Assembly: GCA_003225005.1 (NCBI GenBank)
Contig: QIAN01000139.1
Span: forward strand, 1 to 51,975
DNA length: 51,975 nt
DNA from: Acidobacteriota bacterium
Lineage (GTDB): Bacteria > Acidobacteriota > Terriglobia > Terriglobales > Acidobacteriaceae
Direction of reading: 5' to 3'
Of the stretch, positions 32,600 through 40,719 are shown piece after piece. The notes beneath the pieces were generated by a model, which worked only from the letters and a program-made list of their open reading frames with translations, ran no database searches and was not told where the DNA came from. The first letter of the stretch is position 1. Every line of letters begins with the position of its first letter. A program made the translations under genes and the position numbers.

Positions 32600-34417
32600 A
32601 TGCGGACTCCTTCCCTCCGAACCCAGCTTTGTTCGTGGGTGGCGTTGTTGTGCACTGCAACCCCGCTAGCGCAAACCACTCCCGCAACAGCCGCGACGCA
32701 GGCAGTTCCTCCCAAGTCTCAGGCCCAGCAGTCACCGGCGCCGCAATCACCCGTTCCCCAATTCGAAGACGTCGCCCAGAAAGCCGGCCTGACCGTTCCG
32801 CACATTTCCTCACCGGACAAGCGTTACATTGTCGAGTCCATGAGCGGAGGCATCGGCCTGATGGACTGCGACAATGACGGTAAACTCGACATCGTCACCG
32901 TGAACGGATCCACCGTTGATCGCTACCGTCACGGTGGCGATCCCCTGATCACGCTCTATCACCAGGATTCCGATCTCAAGTTCACGGACATCACCAAATC
33001 CGCGGGCCTCACCCGCAAAGGCTGGGGCATGGGCGTCGCCGTGGCCGACTACGACAATGACGGTCTTCAAGACATTTACGTAACCGGATTCGGCGGCAAT
33101 GCTCTCTACCACAATCTCGGCAACTGTAAATTTGAAGACGTTACTGATAAAGCAGGCGTAGCCGGGGGAGGCTTCAGCACCGGCGCGGCCTGGGCCGACT
33201 ACGACCGCGACGGCAAGGTTGATCTTTTTGTCTCTCGCTACGTGCACGTCGATATCGACAAGTTGCCCGAACTCGGCAGCGATCCCCGATTCTGCCGCTT
33301 CAAGGGCGTGCTGGTGCAGTGTGGCCCCTGGGGGCTGCCGGGCGAGTCTGACTTACTGTTTCATAACAAGGGCGACGGCACTTTTGAAGAGGTCGCAAAG
33401 AAAGCTGGAGTCGACGACCCGAACCACTACTACGGGCTAGGCGCCACTTGGGGAGACTATGACAACGACGGCTGGCCTGACCTGTACGTGGCCAATGATG
33501 CCGGCCCGAACTTTCTTTATCGCAACAAACACGATGGCACCTTCGAAGACGTGGGCCTGCTCTCGGGCATCGCGTTGAGCAGCGATGGTCTGCAGCAAGG
33601 CTCGATGGGTGTGGATTGGGGAGACTATCTGCACGAAGGCCGTCTCTCCATGATCGTGACCAACTTCATCGAGCAAGGTGCCGCGCTGTATCACGCCGGG
33701 AAAGATGAATTCTCCGAGGTAAGTCTCCGTTCCAAAGTGATGAGGCCGACTTATCCGCTCGTAGGATGGGGTACCGCATTCTTCGACATGGACAATGACG
33801 GCTGGCTCGATCTGTTCATCGCCAACGGCCACGTCTACCCCCAGGTGGACACAATTCCCGGCGGCACTCCCTATCGTCAACCCATGGTGCTGCTCCGCAA
33901 TAATCGTGACGGAACCTTCGGCGATGTTTCGCAGACGCTCGCAAACATGCCGCCGGAGGCGCGTCGCGGAGCCACATTCGGAGACATCAATAATGACGGA
34001 AACGTGGACATCGTCATTCTCAATGTAGGAGCGCCACCATCTCTGTTGTTGAACCGCAACCAAAGCCCTAACCATCGCGTGCTGTTCAAGCTCATCGGAA
34101 CGAAAAGCAACAAGGCTGCCATCGCCGCGCGACTCACGGTAAAAGCAGGGGACCTCGTTCAGTTCAGCGAAGTACGCGGCGGCGCCAGCTATCTCTCACA
34201 GAATGATCTGCGCCTGCATTTCGGTCTCGGAGCCAACCGCAGAATGACCGAAGTTTCCATCCGCTGGCCCAACGGCGAAACTGAGACCGTGCACGACCTC
34301 CCCGCCGACTTCATCTACACCGTCGTCGAAGGCGAAGGCATCAGCCAGAAGACGGCGTTACCGGCGGTCTCGCCAGCCGGATCGCAGGCACGGACCGGAG
34401 GCGTGACTAAAAAGTAG
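32600..34417 (+). CDS. CRTAC1-family FG-GAP/VCBS repeat protein with ASPIC/UnbV C-terminus (second copy)
   Basis: The 605-residue product has a signal peptide (MRTPSLRTQLCSWVALLCTA, cleaved near PLAQ), then a Gln/Pro-rich linker (about 30-55). FG-GAP blades follow with calcium-type loops: DCDNDGKLDIVTVNG, DYDNDGLQDIYVTGF, DYDRDGKVDLFVSRY, DYDNDGWPDLYVAND, DMDNDGWLDLFIANG and DINNDGNVDIVILN. The ASPIC/UnbV module (about 490-575) reads LTVKAGDLVQFSEVRGG...LRLHFGLGANRR...IRWPNGETETV. It resembles the protein at 9246-11099 in order and loop motifs. Here the partner is not a TPR protein; the nearest upstream gene is the receiver. Secreted or surface-located; activity unknown. Confidence 0.9.
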   Translation: MRTPSLRTQLCSWVALLCTATPLAQTTPATAATQAVPPKSQAQQSPAPQSPVPQFEDVAQKAGLTVPHISSPDKRYIVESMSGGIGLMDCDNDGKLDIVTVNGSTVDRYRHGGDPLITLYHQDSDLKFTDITKSAGLTRKGWGMGVAVADYDNDGLQDIYVTGFGGNALYHNLGNCKFEDVTDKAGVAGGGFSTGAAWADYDRDGKVDLFVSRYVHVDIDKLPELGSDPRFCRFKGVLVQCGPWGLPGESDLLFHNKGDGTFEEVAKKAGVDDPNHYYGLGATWGDYDNDGWPDLYVANDAGPNFLYRNKHDGTFEDVGLLSGIALSSDGLQQGSMGVDWGDYLHEGRLSMIVTNFIEQGAALYHAGKDEFSEVSLRSKVMRPTYPLVGWGTAFFDMDNDGWLDLFIANGHVYPQVDTIPGGTPYRQPMVLLRNNRDGTFGDVSQTLANMPPEARRGATFGDINNDGNVDIVILNVGAPPSLLLNRNQSPNHRVLFKLIGTKSNKAAIAARLTVKAGDLVQFSEVRGGASYLSQNDLRLHFGLGANRRMTEVSIRWPNGETETVHDLPADFIYTVVEGEGISQKTALPAVSPAGSQARTGGVTKK

Positions 34418-34550
34418 GCCGGAAGCGCTCGGCGTGCGATGATGTTGACCCAACTCCGGAACTGTACGCGTGTTCGGAAAGCCTGAGGGCGAGTCACCAT
34501 TCTTATCTCGGTATTCCGGCAGCTTGGGGAGGCCGCACCATTCGTATCAG

Positions 34551-34604
34551 GGCACGCCTTCAGGCGTGCCGTAAACGTTGCATGATATCCGCGGCTTTAG
34601 CCGC
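34551..34604. repeat. Palindromic intergenic element upstream of the MFS gene
   Basis: Two perfect inverted repeats lie in tandem: GGCACGCC-ttca-GGCGTGCC (34551-34570) and GCGGC-ttta-GCCGC (34591-34604). Neither has a T-tract, so a terminator is unlikely. They resemble the REP/MITE-like palindromes scattered between genes in Acidobacteria. They may form an mRNA hairpin just before the MFS ribosome-binding site (GAGGAA). Confidence 0.55.
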
Positions 34605-34619
34605 TGAGGAAGAAACTCA

Positions 34620-35987
34620 ATGCCTACTGCATCGTCGAGCGACGCCTCAGCGCCGCATAAACTAAACGCCTACCTCCTGAAGGCCGCCGTTGTAGCCGGT
34701 CTCGGAGGCCTCCTCTTCGGCTTCGACACCGCCGTAATCTCCGGCACCACCGGCGATCTCACGCAGGTCTACAACCTCTCCCCGCTGAAGCTAGGCGTGA
34801 CTGTCTTCGCCGCGCTGGTCGGCACAATCCTAGGTTCCATGTTCGCCGGTATCCCCGGAGACCAGTTCGGGCGCCGCGACAGTCTGCGCGTCATGGCCAT
34901 CTTGTACGTGGTTTCTGCCCTGGGCTGTGCCCTCGCATGGAATTGGCCCGCCCTGGTATTCTCCCGCTTCATTGGCGGACTCGGCATTGGAGGCTCATCC
35001 GTTCTTGGCCCCATGTACATAGCCGAGATTGCTCCTGCAAGCTGGCGCGGACGCCTGGTGGGAATTTTCCAGTTCAACGTGGTATCAGGAATTCTGCTGG
35101 CCTACCTTTCGAATTTCTTTGTCGGCACCCAGCATTTACGGATCGAAGACGAGTGGCGCTGGAAGTTCGGAGTCGCCGCCTTGCCGGCAGCCCTGTTCCT
35201 GACACTGCTATTCACCATCCCCCGCAGCCCACGCTGGCTGGTCAAGAAGCAGCGAATCAACGAAGCCCGCGAAGTGCTGCGTCTCAGCGGAGAACAAAAT
35301 TACGAACGCGAAGTGCAAGACATTATCGAATCCATTGACGCCGAGCACGGTCTTGCCGACGAGCCTCTGTTCTCAGCCAAATACCGCTTGCCGATTTTCC
35401 TTGCCATCACCATCGGAATGTTTAACCAGCTCTCCGGCATCAACGCCATTCTTTATTACTTGAACGACATTTTCGCCTTCGCCGGCTTCAGCAAAATGTC
35501 GGGCGATCTCCAGGCCGTGGTGGTCGGCCTGACCAATCTGCTGTTCACGGTAATCGCCATATCCATTATCGATCGCATGGGTCGCAAGAAACTGCTCTTG
35601 GTGGGCGCGGTGGGAACCGCCATTTGTCTAGCCGGAGTCGCCACTATTTTTGCCACGAACAAACACCACGAACTGCTGCTATGGCTGCTCGTGGGATTCA
35701 TTGCCAGCTTCGCTTTCTCGCAAGGATCGGTAATCTGGGTCTACCTAAGCGAAGTGTTTCCCAACCGAGTCCGCGCCAAAGGACAAAGCCTAGGCACGCT
35801 AACCCATTGGCTCATGAACGCCGCCATCTCCCTGATCTTTCCCATCCTCGCCGCCCGCTCAAAATCCATTCCCTTCATGTTTTTCGCCGCCATGATGCTC
35901 CTCGAATTCTTCGTAGTCCTATTCGTCTACCCCGAAACCAAAGGAGTCACGCTCGAAGAAATGCAGAAAAAACTGCACGTTGCCTAA
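34620..35987 (+). CDS. Sugar-porter-family MFS transporter
   Basis: The 455-residue inner-membrane protein has the twelve hydrophobic segments and motifs of the MFS sugar porter family (XylE/GalP type): GGLLFGFDTAVISGT in helix 1, DQFGRRD after helix 2, PRSPRWLVKK near the centre, GINAILYYLNDIF in helix 7, DRMGRKKLLL between helices 8 and 9, and PETKGVTLEEMQ at the end of helix 12. These proteins usually import monosaccharides with protons; the exact sugar is unknown. GAGGAA lies 9 bases before the ATG. The gene stands between two palindrome-rich spacers, which suggests it forms a separate transcription unit. Confidence 0.92.
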   Translation: MPTASSSDASAPHKLNAYLLKAAVVAGLGGLLFGFDTAVISGTTGDLTQVYNLSPLKLGVTVFAALVGTILGSMFAGIPGDQFGRRDSLRVMAILYVVSALGCALAWNWPALVFSRFIGGLGIGGSSVLGPMYIAEIAPASWRGRLVGIFQFNVVSGILLAYLSNFFVGTQHLRIEDEWRWKFGVAALPAALFLTLLFTIPRSPRWLVKKQRINEAREVLRLSGEQNYEREVQDIIESIDAEHGLADEPLFSAKYRLPIFLAITIGMFNQLSGINAILYYLNDIFAFAGFSKMSGDLQAVVVGLTNLLFTVIAISIIDRMGRKKLLLVGAVGTAICLAGVATIFATNKHHELLLWLLVGFIASFAFSQGSVIWVYLSEVFPNRVRAKGQSLGTLTHWLMNAAISLIFPILAARSKSIPFMFFAAMMLLEFFVVLFVYPETKGVTLEEMQKKLHVA

Positions 35988-36081
35988 GATCATGCAGGTC
36001 CTGCAAGAATGCCGTGTGCAGCTTGAGAAGGAGCGTTAAACAAGGAGCAGTGCGCGTGGGCTGAGCCCAAAACGTCCTGAG

Positions 36082-36205
36082 CGGGCACCGCTGTGCCCGG
36101 CCTAAGACGAATCGCGTCCTGCGGGGAATGGCCGAAAATAGCCCAGCGTTTGAACGCCAGGGAGCCGCCCCCATCTAAGGTCCCGTCCCGTAAGAGACGG
36201 CTAAA
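36082..36205. repeat. Cluster of palindromes downstream of the MFS gene
   Basis: Several short perfect inverted repeats are packed here: CGGGCAC-cgct-GTGCCCG (36082-36099), GCGTT-tg-AACGC (36146-36157) and CCGTC-ccgtaaga-GACGG (about 36183-36200). No T-tract follows any of them. A short directly repeated GAGAGCT motif lies nearby at about 36260-36275. The look is of non-autonomous palindromic repeats, matching those before the MFS gene in style, but not in sequence. Confidence 0.5.
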
Positions 36206-36278
36206 ATCCTCAAAGAGGGTGGTTAGGATATGCCTACCGAGGGAGTGCAATCGAGAACCGAGAGCTGAGAGCTGAGGA

Positions 36279-36656
36279 CTACCCCTTACTCAGGGGATAA
36301 CCTTTCTCCCGCCACTCGCGAATACCACCACCCATCGAGATAACGTTGGTATAACCCATCTTCTGCAGATTATCGGCGGCCAGAGCGGATCGGAAACCTC
36401 CGCCGCAGTAAAGCGCCAGCGGGGTATCAAGCTTAGGCACACGCGCTTCGATGTCCCGCTCAATGACGCCTTTGCCGAGAGGAATGGCGCCAGGCAGGTG
36501 GTCCTTGGCAAAGTCACTCTCCTCGCGCACATCGACGAGCACGAATTTTCCTCCGTGATCGAGCTTCGATTTCACTTCGTCCACATTCGTTGCGCGCACG
36601 CGCGTCTTCGCGTCGTCCACAATCTTCAAAAAGCGCGGCGGATGCTGATGTGCCAT
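36279..36656 (-). CDS. Cytoplasmic rhodanese-like sulfurtransferase
   Basis: From the ATG at 36656 (AAGGAG 7 bases upstream) the product is 125 residues: a single rhodanese domain. Landmarks are FVLVDVREESDFAKDHLPGA (38-57) and the active-site loop YCGGGFRS with Cys84, followed by GYTNVISMGGGIREWREKGY. The Cys loop has the length typical of sulfur-rhodaneses. No signal peptide. Sulfur carrier or persulfide transfer roles are likely; the acceptor is unknown. An upstream in-frame extension to 36881 exists but does not look like protein, and the Shine-Dalgarno supports the shorter form. Confidence 0.9.
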   Translation of the reverse strand: MAHQHPPRFLKIVDDAKTRVRATNVDEVKSKLDHGGKFVLVDVREESDFAKDHLPGAIPLGKGVIERDIEARVPKLDTPLALYCGGGFRSALAADNLQKMGYTNVISMGGGIREWREKGYPLSKG

Positions 36657-36794
36657 GGTCAAACTCCTTGCGCTCCGTTCGAATCCATAATCATTCAGAC
36701 TTGGTAAATATGGTATCAAGCGCAGCCGCTGCGTGCAGCAGACCTGAAGTAGACGCGCTCCCACCACACGCCGAACAGCGGGACTTGAAGTAGC

Positions 36795-37106
36795 ATGATG
36801 TCGATGAAGCCGAAGCAGAAATCGCGCCGCGTTGGACTGGCTCGCGCGCTCTCGAAGTTGGGATACTGTTCGCGAACGCAAGCGGCAGAGCTAATCCGCA
36901 CTGGCCATGTGCATCTGAACGAAAGGTTATGCCGAGACCCAGATACGCCAGTTCTCTTGGACCACGACTGCATCACTGTAGATGGGAATCCGATCGAACC
37001 GCGAACGAAAGTCTATCTCGTGATGAACAAGCCGCGCGGTCTCGTCACCACTGCCTCCGACGAAAAGGGCCGCGAAACGGTCTACGCCGTGCTGCGCGCG
37101 GAGTGA
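36795..37106 (+). pseudogene. 3'-truncated RsuA/RluB-type pseudouridine synthase
   Basis: The 103 residues comprise an intact S4 RNA-binding domain (LARALSKLGYCSRTQAAELI, RTGHVHLNERLC) and the first part of the RsuA/RluB catalytic domain (VYLVMNKPRGLVTTASDEKG, RETVYAVL). The sequence then ends at TGA. The expected continuation with the catalytic Asp motif (GRLDxxSEG) is missing; normal proteins are about 230-250 residues. No remnant of it was recognised in the next 150 bases before the NRPS gene. The gene is thus likely non-functional as a synthase, although a residual S4 RNA-binding peptide may be made. It borders the NRPS locus, which may mark the insertion boundary. Confidence 0.75.
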
Positions 37107-37259
37107 GAGACGAAGATGGAGAAATGCTGCGACCCTGCTCTGCAAGAAACGTTCCGGGTCTTCTATCGTACCCTTAGACACAATCCAATACCGCTAACTT
37201 TTTCCCGCGGAGCCAGCCCCCCTGCGAAATCCAAAGCGTGGCCGAAACCGTCCCTGCTC

Positions 37260-40200
37260 TCACTGCTCTGGCGGCTTGTCCCGTAGCACGCGCTGGAGCA
37301 GGCTTTGCAGTTCCGTAGCCGACAAATTGTCGAGCTGGGTCGTCAGGGCTTCCGGGCTCTGACTGGCCACCACCGGTCGCGCGCTCCGTTGCAAAATGGG
37401 GGCGCGCGCTTTCACGCCCAGCGCCTGCGCTGTCTCTACCGCCGCTCCCAACGCCGCCAACGTGGGTTCTTCAAACAGACGGCGCACCGGCAACTCCACT
37501 TCGAACAGGCTACGGATGCGCGCCATCACCTGCAGCGCCAGCAGCGAGTGCCCGCCCAGCTCAAAAAAGTTCTGATCGATCCCCACCCGCTCCAGCTTGA
37601 GCAGTTCCTGCCAGATCGCGGCCAGCTTGCGCTCCACCTCGGTGCGCGGCGCCACCAGCCCGTCGTGGTCCGCAAGCGGCACCGCAGGCGCCCGCAGAAC
37701 CGCCTTGCGATCCAGCTTGCCGCTCGGTAGCAGCGGCCATTGTTCCAGACAGCTGTAACTGGCCGGAACCATGTGCTCGGGCAGCCGGGCGCGCAGAAAC
37801 CGCCGCAACTCTCCCGCCGACGGCGCCGTCCCGTTATCCACCGTGACATACGCCGCCAGCCGCTGCTGGTCCGCCGTCAACGCCACTACCGCTTCCCGCA
37901 CCCCAGGATGCGTGCCCAGCACCGCCTCAATCTCGCCCAACTCCAGCCGCATCCCCCGCAGCTTCACCTGGCTGTCCACTCGCCCCAGATATTCGATCTC
38001 GCCCGTGGCCTTGAAGCGCCCCACGTCCCCCGTGCGGTACAGTCGCGGGGACCGCTCCGGCGCCGCCGGGTTCTGAACGAAGCGCTCCGCCGTCAACTCC
38101 GGCCGCCGCCAGTACCCCCGCGCCAGATTGTCGCCGCCCACATAAATCTCTCCCCGCACCCCCGTCGCCACCGGGTCGCAATTTGCATCCAGAATGTAGA
38201 CCTGCGTGTTCGCGATCGGTTTGCCGATCGGAATCGAGTTAGCGCGGATGTCTTGCTCACGGACCTGATGCCAGGTGACATCGGCCGCCACCTCGGCCGA
38301 GCCGTACAGATTCAGCAGCGTGGCCGCGGGAAAGCCGGCACGGAAGCGTTCCACCAGATCTGTGGGCAGCATTTCGCCGCTGCACGACCACAACTTCAGC
38401 CCGGGCACGCGCTCGCCGAGTCGCGGAGCGTGCTCCAGCAGCATGCGCAACAGCGAGGGTACCAGCACGATGCGCGTCACGTGCTCCCGCGCCAACGTCT
38501 GAAGCAGCTCTTCCGGATCGTGCAGCGTCTCCTGCGGGATGATCACGCTCGGAACCCCGGCCAGCAGCGGCCCGAAAATTTCCCACACCGAATCGACAAA
38601 GCCGAGATTGGTCTTCTGGCAGCACACCTCGCCCGCTTGAAACGGATATGTCCGCCACATCCAGGCAAACCGGTTCAGGCACGCCCGATGCGTCCCCTGC
38701 ACCCCTTTCGGCGTTCCTGTCGACCCCGACGTGTACAGCACGTACGCGGTATCGTCCCTTGACGATTGCAAATCCAGGTTATCGGCGGATAGGGTTTCAA
38801 TGAGTTCCGCATCGCCGTCGAGTGCAACTACATTTCTCAGCGTGGGCGGAAGCCTGTGCCGGGTTGCGGTGTCCGTAACCACTCCCCAAACTTGCGAATC
38901 CTCAACCACAAATGAAAGCCACTGCGGCGGATAAGTCGAGTCCAGAGGCACATAAGCAGCACCGGCCTTGAGCACTCCGAGCAAAGCAATCACCATTTGC
39001 GGCGATCGCTCGAACGATACTCCTACCGAATCGCCGGGTCGAACGCCCCGCTTGATCAGGTGATGCGCCAGGCAATTGGCCCGCTTATTGATCTGCTTAT
39101 AGCTAAACTTCTGACCCTTGAACAACACCGCGGCCGAATCTGGAGTGCGGGCCGCCTGTCGTTTGAACCCAACCTCAATGGAGGGCGGTTGCCCGCCGTC
39201 CGCGACGGTATCGTTCAATTCGACAAGAAGGTGCTCCCGCTCTGTAGAGTCCATCAACGCAATTCGCGCCAGGGACCGGTCGGGATTCTCGATGGCTGCA
39301 TTTAGCAGGTTGCGGAGGTGCCCAATCATCTGGCGGATGGTGGCTGGTTCGAATAGATCCGTGTTGTACTCGAAGCGCCAATGCAGCGCTTCTTCCTCCT
39401 CCACCTCATACACCTCGGCCGTCAGATCAAACTTGGCGATTCCAGTCTCAAACGGAAAGTCTTCCATCTCCAGGCCCTGAATCTTGAAAACCTGTTTCGG
39501 CATGTTTTGGAAGATGAACATCACCTGGAACAGTGGCGTAATGTCGACCGAACGCTGTGGCACTAACTCTTCGACCAACTTCTCAAACGGAACATCCTGA
39601 TGGGCGTATGTTTCCAGGGCAAATCCGCGCACTTGGCGAACCAGTTGGCGGAAACTGATATTTTCGTCAAGATCAGCGCGGAAAACCAAAGTATTGACGA
39701 AGAAGCCGATCAGATTCTCCACCTCGATCAGGGAACGGCCGGCGGTCGGCGTACCAACGAGAATGCTGTTCTGCATCGTGTAGCGCCATAGCCATCCCTG
39801 AAACGCTGCCATGGACACCATGAACAGCGTGCTGCCCTCCTGGTTCGCAAAGGCTTTCAGCTTGGCGAACTTATCGCGATCGAATACTAAATGCTCGGCG
39901 GCACCGTGCCAGCTGGGGGTGGAAGGACGTCGGTGATCCGTCGGCAAATCGAGCACGGTGGGTGCGCCAGCAAGCTTTTCTTTCCAATATCGGACCTCAT
40001 CGGAGAGGACGCCGCCGCTGAGATATTCGCGCTGCCATTGCGCGTATTCGGCGTACTGCACAGGCAATCCCGGGAGCTCGGGAGACTGGCCGGTAGTAAA
40101 TGCCTCATAGCACTTAGTCAGTTCCCTGAACAGGATCGCAATCGACCACCCATCGGTGATGATGTGATGCATGACCAGAATCAACAGGTGCTGATCCGGT

Positions 40201-40580
40201 TTGAGGCGTACTAGCAGCGTCCTGAATAGCGGGCCTTGGGTCAGTTCGAATGGCTTCTTTCCCTCTTCGCTGGCAATCGCCAGGGCAGCCTGTTCGTGAC
40301 CCTGCTCCGGCGTGCCGGACAGGTCCACCAGGGGAATCTCCATCTCCATCTCAGGCAAAACAATCTGCCTGGCCTGACCGTCGACGGAATCGAAAATGGT
40401 ACGCAGCGATTCGTGGCGCCGCACCACTTCCTGAACAGCACGGATCAGAGCTTGCAGGTCCAGGGGGCCAATGATCCGGAAGGCGCGGGCCGCATTGTAG
40501 GCCGCCGTCCCAGGCTCAAGCTGGTCTAGGAACCAAAGTCTCTGTTGGGCAAACGAAGTTGGGTAGGCCGTGTCGGTCAT
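37260..40580 (-). CDS. Single-module NRPS, C-A-T, predicted to activate beta-alanine
   Basis: From the ATG at 40580 the protein is about 1106 residues; an in-frame TTG at 40643 would add 21. A condensation domain (about 5-440) has HHIITDG. The adenylation domain (about 460-970) has YVLYTSGSTGTPKGV, NLYGSAE, YRTGDVGRF and GRVDSQVKLRGMRLELGEIE, with the Lys of LPSGKLDRK. A carrier domain (about 995-1060) has NFFELGGHSLLALQ. There is no thioesterase or epimerase, and the C-terminal helix-rich tail (LSATELQSLLQRVLRDKPPE) is probably a docking element. The pocket residues I extract by hand are V-D-W-V-S-S-L-A-D-K, lacking the usual Asp235 and matching 9 of 10 with the beta-alanine code I recall from BlmIV. 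GC content jumps inside the A domain near 38750. Confidence 0.88.
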   Translation of the reverse strand: MTDTAYPTSFAQQRLWFLDQLEPGTAAYNAARAFRIIGPLDLQALIRAVQEVVRRHESLRTIFDSVDGQARQIVLPEMEMEIPLVDLSGTPEQGHEQAALAIASEEGKKPFELTQGPLFRTLLVRLKPDQHLLILVMHHIITDGWSIAILFRELTKCYEAFTTGQSPELPGLPVQYAEYAQWQREYLSGGVLSDEVRYWKEKLAGAPTVLDLPTDHRRPSTPSWHGAAEHLVFDRDKFAKLKAFANQEGSTLFMVSMAAFQGWLWRYTMQNSILVGTPTAGRSLIEVENLIGFFVNTLVFRADLDENISFRQLVRQVRGFALETYAHQDVPFEKLVEELVPQRSVDITPLFQVMFIFQNMPKQVFKIQGLEMEDFPFETGIAKFDLTAEVYEVEEEEALHWRFEYNTDLFEPATIRQMIGHLRNLLNAAIENPDRSLARIALMDSTEREHLLVELNDTVADGGQPPSIEVGFKRQAARTPDSAAVLFKGQKFSYKQINKRANCLAHHLIKRGVRPGDSVGVSFERSPQMVIALLGVLKAGAAYVPLDSTYPPQWLSFVVEDSQVWGVVTDTATRHRLPPTLRNVVALDGDAELIETLSADNLDLQSSRDDTAYVLYTSGSTGTPKGVQGTHRACLNRFAWMWRTYPFQAGEVCCQKTNLGFVDSVWEIFGPLLAGVPSVIIPQETLHDPEELLQTLAREHVTRIVLVPSLLRMLLEHAPRLGERVPGLKLWSCSGEMLPTDLVERFRAGFPAATLLNLYGSAEVAADVTWHQVREQDIRANSIPIGKPIANTQVYILDANCDPVATGVRGEIYVGGDNLARGYWRRPELTAERFVQNPAAPERSPRLYRTGDVGRFKATGEIEYLGRVDSQVKLRGMRLELGEIEAVLGTHPGVREAVVALTADQQRLAAYVTVDNGTAPSAGELRRFLRARLPEHMVPASYSCLEQWPLLPSGKLDRKAVLRAPAVPLADHDGLVAPRTEVERKLAAIWQELLKLERVGIDQNFFELGGHSLLALQVMARIRSLFEVELPVRRLFEEPTLAALGAAVETAQALGVKARAPILQRSARPVVASQSPEALTTQLDNLSATELQSLLQRVLRDKPPEQ

Positions 40581-40719
40581 CCCGATGTTCTGACCTGGCG
40601 CAACATGGCCATCTTGGGGGCAGTGGTCAGGACCGCCAATCAAGTGTATAGTGTAACATGATTACTGACTTAACTGTATTGTCCCCCAGGGCAGAGTGCG
40701 CGAATGTGGTGAGGCGCCA
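40581..40719. promoter_or_regulatory. Divergent NRPS promoter region
   Basis: The gap between the two divergent NRPS genes has an AT-rich core at about 40640-40675 amid GC-rich sequence. It contains ACTATA/TATACA and TTAAGT on the minus strand, plausible -10 and -35 elements for the C-A-T gene. An imperfect dyad (AGTGTAACATGATTACT, 40654-40670) could be an operator. No known regulator site was recognised. Confidence 0.35.

Noticed and set aside
34551-34570. Palindrome considered as a terminator of the CRTAC1 gene
   Set aside because: No T-tract on either side and 130 bases from the stop; classed as a repeat instead.
36657-36881. 75-codon extension of the second rhodanese
   Set aside because: AAGGAG precedes the internal ATG and the extra residues are not rhodanese-like.
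37740-38762. 340-codon open frame on the plus strand inside the C-A-T NRPS gene
   Set aside because: It lies opposite core A-domain motifs in the GC-rich part, and its Arg/Pro/His-rich product is typical of an antisense shadow.
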